A stretch of 64,000 nt of DNA from Serripes groenlandicus (lineage: Eukaryota; Mollusca; Bivalvia; Cardiida; Cardiidae), in contig JASEVX010000005.1 in the NCBI GenBank assembly GCA_031761405.1, positions 5,601,724 through 5,665,723 on the forward strand, written 5' to 3'. Of this stretch, positions 36,180 to 48,889 are shown piece after piece. The notes below the pieces were generated by a model, which worked only from the letters and a program-made list of their open reading frames with translations, was not told the DNA's origin and did no database searches. Both the position numbers and the translations under genes were made by a program. Within the stretch, counting starts at the first letter, position 1; each line of letters opens with the position of its first letter.

Positions 36180-37922
36180 AAGGAGTTCCGGCATTCCTAT
36201 ATCACTCACAGTTTCGGTGATATCAGTGAGTGATATGGATTTTACTTCACTGATAGAACACAGTATCTCATCATTTAGCATAAAATAAAATAAATTATTA
36301 TTGAATATAGTTTAAAACATTGTGGCTTAATGTAAAATTGCTCATAATGATCAATTCCTCTTTTACCACAATGTTTTCAAAATTCTTCTGCTTCAGATGC
36401 GTCAGAATGCATTTATAAGTGGGCAAGGGTAAAATGCTTTCACACATATAACACATCTGCAGCAAGACAGAGCAGGGATAGATTTCATAGAATGTATACC
36501 ATATTAATGATTTTGCTATTATTAGCAATGTGATGCCTTTATGTAATGTAATCCAAGTCCTTGCTACTTTTTGTGCAAGCAATGTGTTATATCATTTCTA
36601 CCTATTAAAAATGTTAACAATGAAAAAATGGGAATACATTTTTCGGCGATAGCTGTTTAACCTCAGTTTTGACCTAGATGTTAAACAAATGATCTAGATT
36701 GTAGACCAATCAAATGTTGTATTTAATGATTAATGTCGAAGAAATTAAGGAAATGAAACGTTTTGATTGGTTCATAGTTAAATGTTCTGCATACTAACCT
36801 TTAATTGTTTTCCTTAATGAAAATAATCAGTGAAAACGTATGAAATATATTATTTAAGAGCAAAATATTAAATATCTTTGAAACATGATAAGTTTTCAGT
36901 TATTTATAGTCAATTGATCAATTGAAATTATGTATACACCTCTTGGGAGCCTCGCGTAATCTTCAGTCATGTGACGTATTCTCGGCCTGGATAATCTATT
37001 TTCAGAAACTGAAGCTGGATGGAGATGGCCAATTAGCATGTGGTAAACTCATAGATTATTGGTATAATTTAGTAGTTGATACTGGGATAAAGATATAAAC
37101 AAGTTGATTCCATCGTTTCCGTTTACTATTTAATAATTTCTGATTACATAATGTTGGGTGACACGTAGTTATAAAAAGAAAAAGAGATACACAAAAAACG
37201 CGCAAGCTACAATCGATTACCGATTCTATATCTTTTAAAGAACAATGTTCTAATCGAACAATGTTCCAACTGGTTCACGATTATAATGCATTACCAATTC
37301 AAGGAGCTGACGAATTCTTAAATATACAACATCCGGCCCCAAAAGAAAATGTGTCCCCAAATTAACAAAAGATGTCTCCTTGAATGGTAACCAGATGGAA
37401 TTCGAAACAATGTAATTGGTTATCATAGTATAATCATAGCTCCTTTGATAATAAAGTAATGAAGTGCATACATAAAACCCTGTAGAAGCATTTTGACTCC
37501 TTTGCAACAACCTTTTATTGAATAACATGTGGCTCATTATGAGCGATATCTCCGTTTGTCCCAATATTTTCAACTAATTTCTAAAATTAACTTTTATTTG
37601 TAGAGATTTTTCATATTTTTTTGCCGTGATGTTTTCAAAATCGACTGTTGAAGATTATTTGTATATGTGAAAGGACTTGTAACAATAAAGATCGATCAGT
37701 CTTCATAACTTATAACTCTTTCTGGGTTCTTAACATTCTTTAAATGCCTAGGTATGCCTGAATGACTGGATAGCGAACAAAAAACAATTGTTATTATACT
37801 GTACTACAACACATATTCACCTTGATCTATGCTTGAAGTGAATTTCTGCACGTCGGTTTTCCTTATGCATGATTCATAGGATACAGATTAAATACATGGT
37901 ATGTAGAGAGAGTAATGGAGGG
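36180..37922. other. 3' flank of copy B; MITEs, no gene
   Basis: MITEs lie at about 36310-36440 and 37480-37690. One isolated unit of the exon-9-derived minisatellite (taattggttatcatagtata…gctcctttgataataaagtaat) lies at 37408-37462, beyond the gene's 3' end. No coding signal. Confidence 0.6.
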
Positions 37923-38035
37923 CTATGGGATACTGTATTCCCATCTACAATTTTTTTTAATCCTTCCCTCAGTCCGTGGATACACAGGATTGTGTTTCTG
38001 TAGATAGGTTTTGAACACATCACTGTCTAGGGAAT
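37923..38035 (-). pseudogene. NT5E-like: copy B exon 10, frameshifted
   Basis: It starts SLDSDVFKTYLQKHNPVYPR and continues TEGRIK, then a run of eight A where copy A has three, a net 4-nt gain. The frame ends at TAG (37923-37925). Downstream the hydrophobic tail coding is also partly deleted compared with copy A. Confidence 0.88.
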
Positions 38036-38189
38036 CTGAAAGAATAAAAAGGACAACTAGAAAGTGATTTTCGAAAAAATCGCATGTTTCCCAATTGTAT
38101 AATCAGGGTTATGTGCGTGCGCAATTAGGTCAATCACCCTGTGAAGTTTGAAGACTCTTGGTCAAAATATTCTTGAGATATTCAGCATG

Positions 38190-38560
38190 ATAACTATGAA
38201 ACCCAAACTTGTCAGGCATGCTTCATTTATTTAAGATATGCGTTGGTAATTTAGAGTATTCATATATGTAATGTCGTTGGCTATCACTGTATAATAGCCA
38301 TCCTCTTTGATAGCAAAAAAGGAAATATTATCACTAACTGTAAGATACCCTTCGTAAACATGGTATAAGTGTCGCCCCCTTTATAATGTTATTTACAATA
38401 AACACTTATAGATACTCGTATATAATGTTGTTGGCTATCATGGTATCATGAAACTTGTCAGGGTTGGTTCATTTATTTAAAATATGCGTTGGTAATTTAG
38501 AGTATTCATATATGTAATGTCGTTGGCTATCACTGTATAATAGCCATCCTCAGTACTAGT
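38190..38560 (-). repeat. about 255-bp tandem pair in intron 9 of copy B
   Basis: The block 'gcgttggtaatttagagtattcatatatgtaatgtcgttggctatcactgtataatagccatcctc' (in parts) occurs at about 38240 and again at about 38485. It is absent from arm A. Confidence 0.7.
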
Positions 38561-40300
38561 ACTCACTGATAGATACTCATCGTGTAATGTAATTGGCTAT
38601 CATGGTGTAATCGTAGCTCTTTTGTTAGTAAAGAATTAAAAGTACTCACTGATAGATACTCGTCGTATAATGTTATTGACTATCATGGTATAATCGTAGC
38701 TCCTTTCATAATAAAATAATTAATAGTACTAACTGATAGATAACCGTCGTATAATGTAATTGGCTATCATGGTATAATCGTAGCTCCTTTGATAATAAAG
38801 TAATTAATAGTACTCACTGATAGATATAAGTCGTATATTATAATTGGCTATAATGGTATAATCGTAGCTCCTTTGATAATAAAGTAATTAATAGTACTCA
38901 CCGATAGATAATCGTCGTATAATGTAATTGGCTATCATGGTATAATCGTAGCTCCTCTGATAATAAAGTAATTAATATTACTCACTGATAACTCCTCATG
39001 TGATGTAATTGGCTATCATGGTATAATCGTAGCTCCTTTGTTAGTAAAGAATTAATAGTACTCACTGATAGATACTCGTCGTATAATGTTATTGGCTATC
39101 ATGGTATAATCGTAGCTCCTTTGATAATAAAGTAATTAATAGTACTCATTGATAGATAATCGTCGTATAATGAAATTGGCTATCATGGTATAATCGTAGC
39201 TCTTTTGATAATAAAGTAATTAATAGTACTCATTGATAGATAATCGTCGTATAATGTTATTAGCTATCATGGTATAATCGTAGCTCCTTTGATAATAAAG
39301 TAATTAATAGTACTCATTGATAGATAATCGTCGTATAATGTTATTAGCTATCATGGTATAATCGTAGCTCCTTTGATAATGAAGTAATTAATAGTACCAA
39401 CTGATAGATACTCGTCGTATAATGTAATTGGCTATCATGGTATAATCGTAGCTCCTTTGATAATAAATTAATTAATAGTACTCACTGATAGATACTCGTC
39501 GTATAATGTGATTGGCTATCATGGTATAATCGTAGCTCCTTTGATAATAAAGTAATTAATAGTACTCACTGATAGATACTCGTCGTATACTGTGATTGGC
39601 TATCATGGTATAATCGTAGCTCCTTTGATAATAAAGTAATTAATAGTACTCACTGATAGATACTCGTCGTATAATGTAATTGGATATCATGGTATAATCG
39701 TAGCTCCTTTGATAATAAAGTAATTAATAGTACTCACTGATAGATACTCGTCGTATAATATTATTGGCTATCATGGTATAATCGTAGCTCCTTTGATAAT
39801 AAAGTAATTAATAGTACTCACTGATAGATACTCGTCGTATAAGGTAATTGGCTATCATGGTATAATCGTAGCTCCTTTGATAATAAAGTAATTAATAGTA
39901 CTCACTGATAGATACTCGTCGTATATTGTAATTGGCTATCATGGTATAATCGTAGCTCCTTTGATAATAAAGTAATTAATAGTACTCACTGATAGATACT
40001 CGTCGTATATTGTAATTGGCTATCATGGTATAATCGTAGCTCCTTTGATAATAAAGTAATTAATAATACTCACTGATAGATACTCGTCGTATAATGTAAT
40101 TGGCTATCATGGTATAATCGTAGCTCCTTTGATAATAAAGTAATTAATAGTACTCACTGATAGATACTCGTCGTATATTGTAATTGGCTATCATGGTATA
40201 ATCGTAGCTCCTTTGATAATAACGTAATTAATAGTACTCACTGATAGATACTCGTCGTATAATGTTATTGGCTATCATGGTATAACCGTCGCCACCTTTG
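38560..40300 (-). repeat. 84-bp minisatellite from exon 9 end plus donor, about 20 units
   Basis: Read on the minus strand, it has the same unit as 16325-17320: the coding end of exon 9, its tatca|gtgagt donor and about 25 bp of intron. Nearly every unit keeps the actcactgatagat (donor) block. Units are more uniform than in arm A. Confidence 0.96.
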
Positions 40301-40445
40301 ATAGTATAATCAATCATCAGAATGTTATAAACAGCTTCCTCGTCAAGTGGACTGTATTTCGGCACGGAACAATTGAGACATAATAATTCAAGGAAGACAA
40401 CTCTTGAACCTGGTGGTTGACTAAGATCGTACACGACACGCGCCC
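40242..40445 (-). pseudogene. NT5E-like: copy B exon 9
   Basis: 204 nt, open. It encodes GAHVVYDLSQP-type (with RVVYDL at the start), KGGDGYTMIANN. It has a few substitutions versus copy A (PPGSRVVFLE, MIDYTIKG). Confidence 0.9.
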
Positions 40446-41574
40446 CTGAAACGAAGAGGCAAACAACAGGGGTGTGTAAAGGAGGTATACGGGTTTTATA
40501 TCGAACATTCTTAACTGATCATGTGCAACAGTCTACACGATGCAAGTGTATTGACTTGTTTTAAATCTGAATAACATAAGAAATCTAGGTTATATGTTTA
40601 TACTCGGTATATAAGTTACAGCATACTCACAAAATAGTGACACTTCTTTGCGACATTGACATTCAACGTTTATTTGAATATGAACAAAATCATGGAAATT
40701 TTTTCTTCATTTTAACTGCAATTTGACGACAATTAGACGTCATCACACTGACACTGTCCACTATTGAACTTGTGAAGTCCATCTATGCAAGACCAGACCA
40801 TCTACGTTGCGTAACTCATCTACGTAACAGGTTCATTACAGCTGCAGTTACCGCTGTCAGTTATTTAGGATTCAGGGATAAGTTATCAAAACAGATTCTT
40901 CAAAACCGATTTATTCCCATCCATAAATAAAAAATAAATAAAATAAAAGTATGCGCTTTTTATCAGACGTGCTGCCTTATTGTTTATTATCACATACATC
41001 CGAGCACTGTACACACTCTTACAGAAACACATGGTCTCCGATATCGACGACCAGTGTTGCTTTTCTTTAATCGCTGAATATATATGATGAGAAAAACTAG
41101 TAAACACGTCACTGGATGCTTTTAATCAAGTACAAAAGCCTAGAAGCTGTATGAAGCTTAACAAAATGAAAGGTCGCATTAACACAAATGAAGTCGTTAT
41201 AATGTAAATGAACACGTACTAAAGCGAAAAACACGTTATAACACAAAGAGAAAATACGTTATTACATGTTTAACGCATAAGTCGTAATATCACAGGCGTC
41301 CAATAAATTCGGAAAAGATCTTACAAAATACCCTGTTAAGCAACTATAAATAGTATCTCTATATGGTTCATATACTATAATAATAATAATGACGTCTGAG
41401 TTAGCGATTGAGAACATTTGAAGAAGAAAAAAACCCACACAAAACCGTTTAACTACAAATAGTATCTCTATATGATTAATTATATACTAGTGATGCCAAT
41501 TTTGTTTTCGTTAAAACAAATTTGGGAAAACCCACACAAGGAGTTGTTACTATAAATATCCTTTCTATAAGGTA

Positions 41575-42190
41575 GGCAACAAAGACCGACGCTTGCATAG
41601 CTAATGAGGTCACGTGACCCTGGCCGGTCATAAACCTAGAAGATAATCAGGAAGTATTATTAAATAACAAGTGTAAACCCTTGTCGCCCTAAATGTTATT
41701 ATTTTGCAAATAATATTATTTTATGTCAAACGCGTGTTCTCTCCAATAACTAACACATTGATTATAGGAGGTGGCTTCCTGTAGGGATGCTTAGAAATTT
41801 CGGACAAGGAGAATATTTAGACCTGCCAGCGTGACCACATATCGGGATTTCTCTTTGTCCTTTCTAAGTACATTAATTTAAGGTAATGACTTTTAAAACG
41901 TCCCTTTTACAATCTATATACATGTGTGAGTTTTACAAATTGACTACAGTTTAAATTGTTCTAAGGTTCGTGGATTTAAATGTTCTTAAATATTGCGGCA
42001 TCTTGTTGACGCTTTGCGTCAAACATTCGTCTTGTATTTAACCTGGCATAATACGCTTGTCTCTCTGCTATGTTTTCCCATATAAGTAATAAGACAGAAA
42101 ACATGATAGAATGAAAATTGTCATTTATTCAAATGACGAAATATAAAATATGGGCAGCAGCCCCGATAAAACAATTTATCTTCACATTTT
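41575..42190. mobile_element. insertion of unknown type in intron 8 of copy B
   Basis: It interrupts sequence continuous in arm A (about 13730-13870). It shares about 100 bp with 700-830 of the window in inverted orientation. It contains a small hairpin 'tgttgacgctttgcgtcaaac'. No ORF; family unknown. Confidence 0.55.
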
Positions 42191-42311
42191 ACATAAGAAA
42201 GACATAAAGGTATTGTATTATTTTATACGCGTTTAATTAAGCGAAAAGATTCGTTATAAAAATATACATGTGCAAAGATATTTGACAAAGAGTAACAATT
42301 GAGTTGCTCAC

Positions 42312-42456
42312 CTGACATTTGTAAGAAAGCAACGGGTCTATTATGGATGTCGTAATTCGCCACCGAGTGCTCGAAGATGGACACCTTTTATTTGTATCAT
42401 ATCAACATTGTTACCGAACGGTTGGACGGTCAGAATTTGGCCCATTGATATGTCAC
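42312..42456 (-). pseudogene. NT5E-like: copy B exon 8, 11-nt deletion
   Basis: 145 nt versus 156 in copy A. The missing stretch lies between two ctt triplets right after KGVHL, so slipped mispairing is plausible. The shifted frame meets a TAA 10 or so codons later and loses FEHSV. Confidence 0.9.
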
Positions 42457-42533
42457 CTGGTAGAAGAGAAATCAAAGTACGTTTAGCGTATTGTTGAACG
42501 TTATTCTTTCACAAATCGAATATGTCACACGTA

Positions 42534-43312
42534 AAAAGAACGGGGATATATTGTACACAAGAACGGTGATATATTATACACAAGAACGGTAATATATTGT
42601 ACACAAGAACGGTGATATATTGTACCCAAGAACGGTGATATATTGTACACAGGAACGGTGATATATTGTACACAATAACGGTGATATATTGTACACAAGA
42701 ACGGTGATATATTGTACACAAGAACGGTGATATAGTGTCCACAAGAACGGTGATATAGTGTACACAAGAACGGTGATATATTGTACACAAGAACGGTGAT
42801 ATAGTGTACACAAGAACGGTGATATATTGTACACAAGAACGGTGATATATTGTACACAAGAACGGTGATATATTGTACACAAGAACGGTGATATATTGTA
42901 CACAAGAACGGCCATATATTGTACACAATAACGGTGATATATTGTACACAAGAACGGTGATATATTGTACACAAGAACGGTGAGATATTGTACACAAGAA
43001 CGGTGATATATTGTACACAAGAACGGTGATATATTGTACACAAGAACGGTGATGTATTGTACACAAGAACGGTAATATATTGTACACAATAACGGTGATA
43101 TATTGTACGCAAGAATGGTGATAACACAAGAACGGTGATATATTGTACACACGAACGGTGATATATTGTACAAAAGAACGGTGATATATTGTACACAAGA
43201 ACGGTGATATATTGTACACAAGAACGGTGACATATTGTACACAAGAACGGTGATATATTGTACACAAGAACGGTGATATATTGTACACAAGAACGGTGAT
43301 ATATTGTACACT
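42534..43312 (-). repeat. 23-bp minisatellite, about 34 units
   Basis: The inverted counterpart of 12385-13400. One internal unit near 43115 is shortened. Long ORFs on the minus strand are frame-free artefacts. Confidence 0.98.
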
Positions 43313-43377
43313 AAGGAGACGACTACTATCGTACATGTATATTAATCTCTTTGAGATCGGACTAATCTTCTTTCTCG

Positions 43378-43592
43378 CATGTAGACGCTTTCTTGTGCCT
43401 TTTGAGCAGACGACTTTTTAAACTGTGCGGCAAAAGGAGAAATGGCTCAAAATGAGCCATTTCTCCTTTACCACAGTATTTTCACAGTATATTCAATTAT
43501 TATACTTTCATTTACAGAGATGTTTCATGGTTTTGCCTTTATATGTTCAAGGTCGTCTGCTGCAGAGTTGTTACACGTGGGAAAGGGTTTAA
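43378..43592. mobile_element. MITE (common family)
   Basis: The central hairpin 'aaaaggagaaatggctcaaaatgagccatttctccttt' (in parts) lies between 'gagcagacgactttttaaac' and 'aggtcgtctgctgcagag', ending in cacgtgggaaagggttt. Confidence 0.8.
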
Positions 43593-44174
43593 ATTGTGTT
43601 GATAATATTCACCATACAAACGTGTGCTATAGTAGCGAAGCTTAAGGTCTTGTTTTAATGTGATTGGTCGAATATATCAAAGAAATATCGAGTTTGAAAC
43701 ATGAGTTGTTTATATTATTAGAAGAATAGTACGAAGGGACTGTGCAGTAAAGTGAGGTACCTGGTATAACTGAGTTTGATAATGCCGACGGTGAAGATGA
43801 ACATGCTTTTGGCAATTCTAATTTGATTAATTTAGGATGCCCTATGGACAAACATATGTTCCTTAAATGATGACTTAATGAATTAGATGTAATAATTGAT
43901 ACATGCTATAAACCATTCTTTACTATTGGGTCACATCACACGAAAACCGACCTTCGATATGTTGAGACACATGTCAATCAAAATCAAACTCTCATCTGTG
44001 AGTCAGATATGGTTTCGCTATTAAGTCAAAGAAGCATTTAAAAGAACCTCAGACACAAAGGGAAAATCTTTCGATTAAAACGCATTGATATGGAATTAAA
44101 ACTTCAGTTACACCCTAAGAAATTATGTCGTTTTTCCAGGTGTACTCAAGGTAATGATGGAATTTAAATGACCT

Positions 44175-44395
44175 AGATACTTCGCTGTTCGTGTTTATTT
44201 ATTTAAATGACCTCGATAATTCGCTGTTCGTGTTTATTTGTTTAGATGACCTCGATAATTCGCTGTTCGTGTTTATTTATTTAAATGACCTAGATAATTC
44301 GCTGTTCGTGTTTATTTAGTTAAATGACCTAGATAATTCGCTGTTCGTGTTTATTTATTTAAATGACCTAGATAAATCGCTCGTCGTGTCACACT
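44175..44395 (-). repeat. 39-bp minisatellite, about 5-6 units
   Basis: The unit is tagataattcgctgttcgtg followed by tttatttatttaaatgacc. The counterpart is 11527-11632. Confidence 0.9.
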
Positions 44396-44436
44396 GACGT
44401 TTATGTATAACGACGTATTTTAAAAGCCTGCAAGAT

Positions 44437-44682
44437 AAGCCGTTCCACGAGAAATCCAACATTATGGACTCTACGTAATGTATCGATCCAGATAAGCCTA
44501 CTCAATCCGCACAGCCTAATCCGGGCCACACATTCCGCCTCAGGTGGAAAGAGGTATAGAGTAATAATTCCTGAAACAGAAAATCCACAGGAGGCGAAAA
44601 GTGTCTGTCCGGGTTAGCCGGCGCGGCATGCTTAGGCTAATCCGCAGAGTCCACACTGTTAGTTTTCTCGTGGAATGGCTCA
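44437..44682. mobile_element. MITE, 'gagccgttccacgagaaaa' family
   Basis: Terminal inverted repeats are aagccgttccacgagaaatc and gttttctcgtggaatggct. Inner blocks are 'cacattccgcctcaggtgg' and 'aaaatccacaggaggcgaaaa'. It is the positional homologue of 11217-11464. Confidence 0.9.
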
Positions 44683-45149
44683 TGTGGTAAATATAAGCAG
44701 GGGCGGAGAAGAACATACTAGCTTCAGGATATCAATGCTCGATATAGGCTACGATTACTGCAACGCTGACGTGAATGAATACAACAACACGGCTAAGTCT
44801 TTGTTCGGTTGGTGTTTTGTCTCGTATAGGAATCCTTCTTGGAAAGTTTCTATCGTCTCTTTTCTCCTCATTTAAACTATAAGTCAAAATTATGAGTTAT
44901 TTGTAAATGAAAGTAAAATAATATAAAAGAAACAGTTGAAGACATTGTCCGAAACTCATGATGAGCAATTTCTCCTTTTGTCCCAATGTTTTAGAAAAGT
45001 CTTCTGCAACAAAGTGGATCATGTCTATAAATCAAAATACAATAAATGAATGTAAAGATTGTGGCAAAAGATGATATTGATAATTATGAGCAATTTCTTC
45101 TCCTGTCCGATTTGTTTTCGAAGTCGTTCAGATGCGTCTTAATACAGAG

Positions 45150-46620
45150 GGAGAATAACAAACACATATAACACATACAACACATATAACAAATGCATAC
45201 AACACATATAACACAGAACACATACAACACATATATACAACACACATACAACAAATACATACAACACATACAATACATAGAACACATACAACAAATACAT
45301 AGAACACATACAACAAATACATACAACACATACACTAAATACAAATACATACAACACATATAACACATATATCACATAGAACACATACAACAAATATATA
45401 CAACACACATACAACACATACAATACATAGAACACATACAACAAATACATACAACACATACACTAAATACAAATACATACAATACATACAACAAATACAA
45501 CTACATACAACAAATACATACAGCACATAGAACACATACAAATACATACAACACATATAACAAATACATACAACAACTATAGCAAATACATACAACACAT
45601 ATAACAAATACATACAGCAAATACGACACATAGAACACATACAACTACATACAACAAATACATACAACACATATAACAAATACATACAACACCTATAGCA
45701 AATACATACAACACATATAACAAATACATACAACACATACAACAAATACATACAATACATACAACAAATACATACAACACATATAACAAATACAAATACA
45801 TACAACACATATAACAAATACATATAACAACTATAGCAAATACATACAACACATATAACAAATACATACAGCAAATACGACACATAGAACACATACAACT
45901 ACATACAACAAATACATACAAGACATATAACAAATACATACAACACCTGTAGCAAATACATACAACACATACAACAAATACATACAACACATACAACAAA
46001 TACATACAACACATATAACAAATACATACAACACATATAACAAATACATACAACACATATAACAAATACATACAACACATATAACAAATACATACAACAC
46101 ATATAACACATATTACAAATACATACAACACATACAACAAATACATACAACACATACAACAAATACATACAACACATATAACAAATACATACAATACATA
46201 TAACAAATACATACAACACATATAACAAATACATACAACACATACAACAAATACATACAACACATATAACAAATACATACAACACATATAACAAATACGT
46301 ACAACACATACATCAAATACATACAACACATATAACAAATACATACAACACATACAACAAATACATACAACATATATAACAAATACATACAACACATATA
46401 ACAAATACATACAACACATATAACAAATACATACAACATATATAACAAATACATACAACACATCCATCAAATACATACAACACATATAACAAATACATAC
46501 AACATATAACAAATACATAAAACACATATAACAAATACATACAACACATCCATCAAATACATACAACACATATAACAAATACATACAACATATAACAAAT
46601 ACATACAACACATACATCAA
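45150..46620. repeat. 22-bp minisatellite of about 1.46 kb, arm B only
   Basis: The repeat is acaacacatataacaaatac plus at, about 66 units, most degenerate at the low-coordinate end. The period is not a multiple of 3, so every minus-strand frame reads Tyr/Cys/Val-rich and open. It lies inside a MITE pair at the place of 10900 in arm A, where no such array exists. Confidence 0.97.
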
Positions 46621-46830
46621 ATCGGAAGCAGACGACTTTGAACACATCTTGTCAAAACTATGAACATTTTCTGTATATTAAAGTTAAATTTTTCAAAAGA
46701 GTTAAAAATATAGTGACAAAAGAAGAAATTGCTCGATTTGAGCAGTTTCTCTTTTTGTCACATTGTTTTCAAAACGTCGTCTGCTGCAGAGGCGTTAGAA
46801 ACGTCTGTATGTGGGAAAGGGTTAAACTAT
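46621..46830. mobile_element. MITE (common family)
   Basis: It runs from 'gaagcagacgactttgaaca' through 'gaagaaattgctcgatttgagcagtttctc' to 'cgtctgctgcagaggcgtta…tatgtgggaaagggttaa'. It directly abuts the 22-bp array. Confidence 0.75.
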
Positions 46831-46892
46831 GTCAACCTGTGATTACCCGTCGTGCAATGCTTCCTTTATCTGATAAACATTGGATTACAAAC

Positions 46893-47015
46893 CTATTTCA
46901 GTAGACGCACGGATTCCCCCGGCGGAGAGAAGAGCGATTGCCGCAAGTCCCCACGTGTCGTTAGATTCTCGTTTATCTATGTGGTACTCCACCATGGCGT
47001 CTGTCAGTAAATATC
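46893..47015 (-). pseudogene. NT5E-like: copy B exon 7
   Basis: 123 nt, open, encoding YLLTDAMVEYHIDKRE and ALLSAGGIRAS. The GGG of the substrate loop reads AGG here, a substitution at a normally conserved Gly. Confidence 0.9.
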
Positions 47016-47024
47016 CTGAAAACA

Positions 47025-47256
47025 TAAAGTTCACCCTTTTCCACAAATATATGCTTTCTGACGTATCTGCATTAGACGACCTTTGAAATGATTGTGCCAA
47101 AAGGAGAAATTGCTCATAATTAGAAAGTTCTCCTTTCGCCACAATGTTTTCAACTCTTTTCAGTCATTATACCTACAATTTGAAGCTTTTCTGTGTTTTT
47201 GCCTAGATGTTTTCGAAGTCGTCTGCTGCAGATTTGCTGTATGTGTGAATGGGTTG
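47025..47256. mobile_element. MITE before copy B exon 7
   Basis: The counterpart of 10180-10400, with the same closeness to the acceptor. Ends are cacccttttccacaaatata and tatgtgtgaatgggttg. Confidence 0.75.
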
Positions 47257-47469
47257 ACCGAAATATGAACTCCGTCACATGTAAAGTAACTTTAGGAGGT
47301 TGTTAAGTAACACGGTACATCGAAGCCATTACTTCACATGAATTTTCAAATGTCGTCTGCTTTTCAATTATCAGACGAACAATTTCAACAATCTAGAAAA
47401 CTGAAAGAGTATATTGATTAAGTTGACAATTTTGCAATAAAAGGGGAAATTGCTCGTTTTGAGCAATTT

Positions 47470-48270
47470 CACAATTGTCTTCTGTGTGAAGTAATGGACA
47501 GGATACATGGGTTAGTATAAAACAAACGGAATCCGCTGTGGTCGAGTGGTTAGCGTCGGGGATTTCGAAACCGGGTGTCCCGCCGGGTTCGATCCCCAGT
47601 CGCGGCACTACGGTCATGGTGGAGTGCCCTTGGGCAAGGCATATTTTCTAGCCTAGTACTGGTTTGTTTACCCAGGGATCATGAATAATTAAATTTAATT
47701 GCGCGCTAAATGACCTTAGCTGTCGATGCGCCATAAAACAATATACATTCATTCATTAGTATAAAACAAAATGCAGCCTTCCGTGATCTGGTAACAATTA
47801 TATAGCGAACAGGAAAAATGCTGATGTGACGACGTACAGGTGCGGGGTGATTTAAATCGTTGGTGTTCGCGAAATCCCGAGGGTCAATTTTCTTGTTACA
47901 TGATTCGTTCTTAGATTTACATATCTAGCGATTTTCTCTCGGAACATGTAGTAATTGCAATAAAACAGAAACCTTTAATTGCAATGTTTTCAAAAGTCAT
48001 GTTCAATGACAGGTGCCAATTGTCGTCTGTGTGAAGTAATGGACAGGGTACATGGGTTGGTATAAAACAAAATGCAGCCTTCTGTGATCTGGTAACAATT
48101 ATATAGCGAACAGGGAAAATGCTGATCAGACGACGTACAGGTGCAGGGTGATCTAAATCTTTGGATTCCGACGGTCAATTTTCTTGTTACACGATTCGTA
48201 TGAAACTGTTCTTAGATTTATATAGCAATTTTATCTCGGAACATGTAGTAAACCTTTCAGGGAATATTAG
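47470..48270. repeat. local tandem duplication of about 300 bp split by a SINE
   Basis: The block 'gtgtgaagtaatggacagg', 'aatgcagccttc.gtgatctggtaacaattatatagcgaacagg', 'gacgacgtacaggtg' occurs twice (47484… and 48016…). Arm A has it once (9400-9610). Confidence 0.8.
47512..47770 (+). mobile_element. tRNA-derived SINE with 15-bp target duplication
   Basis: The target duplication ttagtataaaacaaa occurs at 47512-47526 and 47756-47770. The SINE body (47527-47755) starts gaatccgctgtggtcgagtg (A box) with B box ggttcgatccccag, a central 'gtttacccagggatcatgaa' domain and a cattcattca tail. It is absent in arm A, so insertion followed the duplication. Confidence 0.92.
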
Positions 48271-48889
48271 TATATACCAAGTATTAAACTTTTGCTATTT
48301 AACACTGGCGTATAATTGATCATTACTGGCCAATGCATAATTCAGTTCAACCCTTTTCTGTCGTTTCAGTTATTCTTGTCATTGAAACTGATACAAATGT
48401 CACCATCTTTGCAGTATACGACTTCTTAAAACAGTGTGGAACTGAAATAAAGGAGGAATCACTCTTTATGAATTGCTTTTCTCGCAATGTTTCTAATCCT
48501 CTTCATAATGGCTCGTACAGTTGTCAAATTATTTGATGAATGCTTTCTTAATAAGTTCTTCGTGCGTTGAATTGATATACAATTTGTGTACATGGTTTGC
48601 TTAACCATACCTTAAACCAACCGTACGGCATTTCCGACCAGTGTAGATTCAGATAAGCCAGCGCGTTTCCATTGTCTGGTCTGGACAGGTCATCGATTAG
48701 TCTTAGAATGATTTGTATAAACTACTGTAAAGCAGGGTCCATTGGAACCCTTAGCATTGGTGCACAGGCAGGCGTTTTTCCACACGTGAAAATAAGTACG
48801 TTAAAGTGGGTTTTCGTAGAGTACAGCTCATATTGTTGTATGACATCTTTATGAAATCAGCTATTACTAGCTGTTATTTACACTTACCA

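Noticed and set aside
42509..43336. Three overlapping 245-275-codon ORFs on the minus strand
   Set aside because: Same 23-bp repeat in the inverted arm; no single frame is favoured.
45084..46647. Cys/Tyr/Val-rich ORFs up to 356 codons that look like membrane proteins
   Set aside because: A 22-bp minisatellite read in three frames; degenerate units and intronic place argue against a gene.
47530..47620. Functional tRNA gene from A and B boxes
   Set aside because: The acceptor stem does not close by eye, and a SINE body, tail and target duplication follow, so it is a SINE head.
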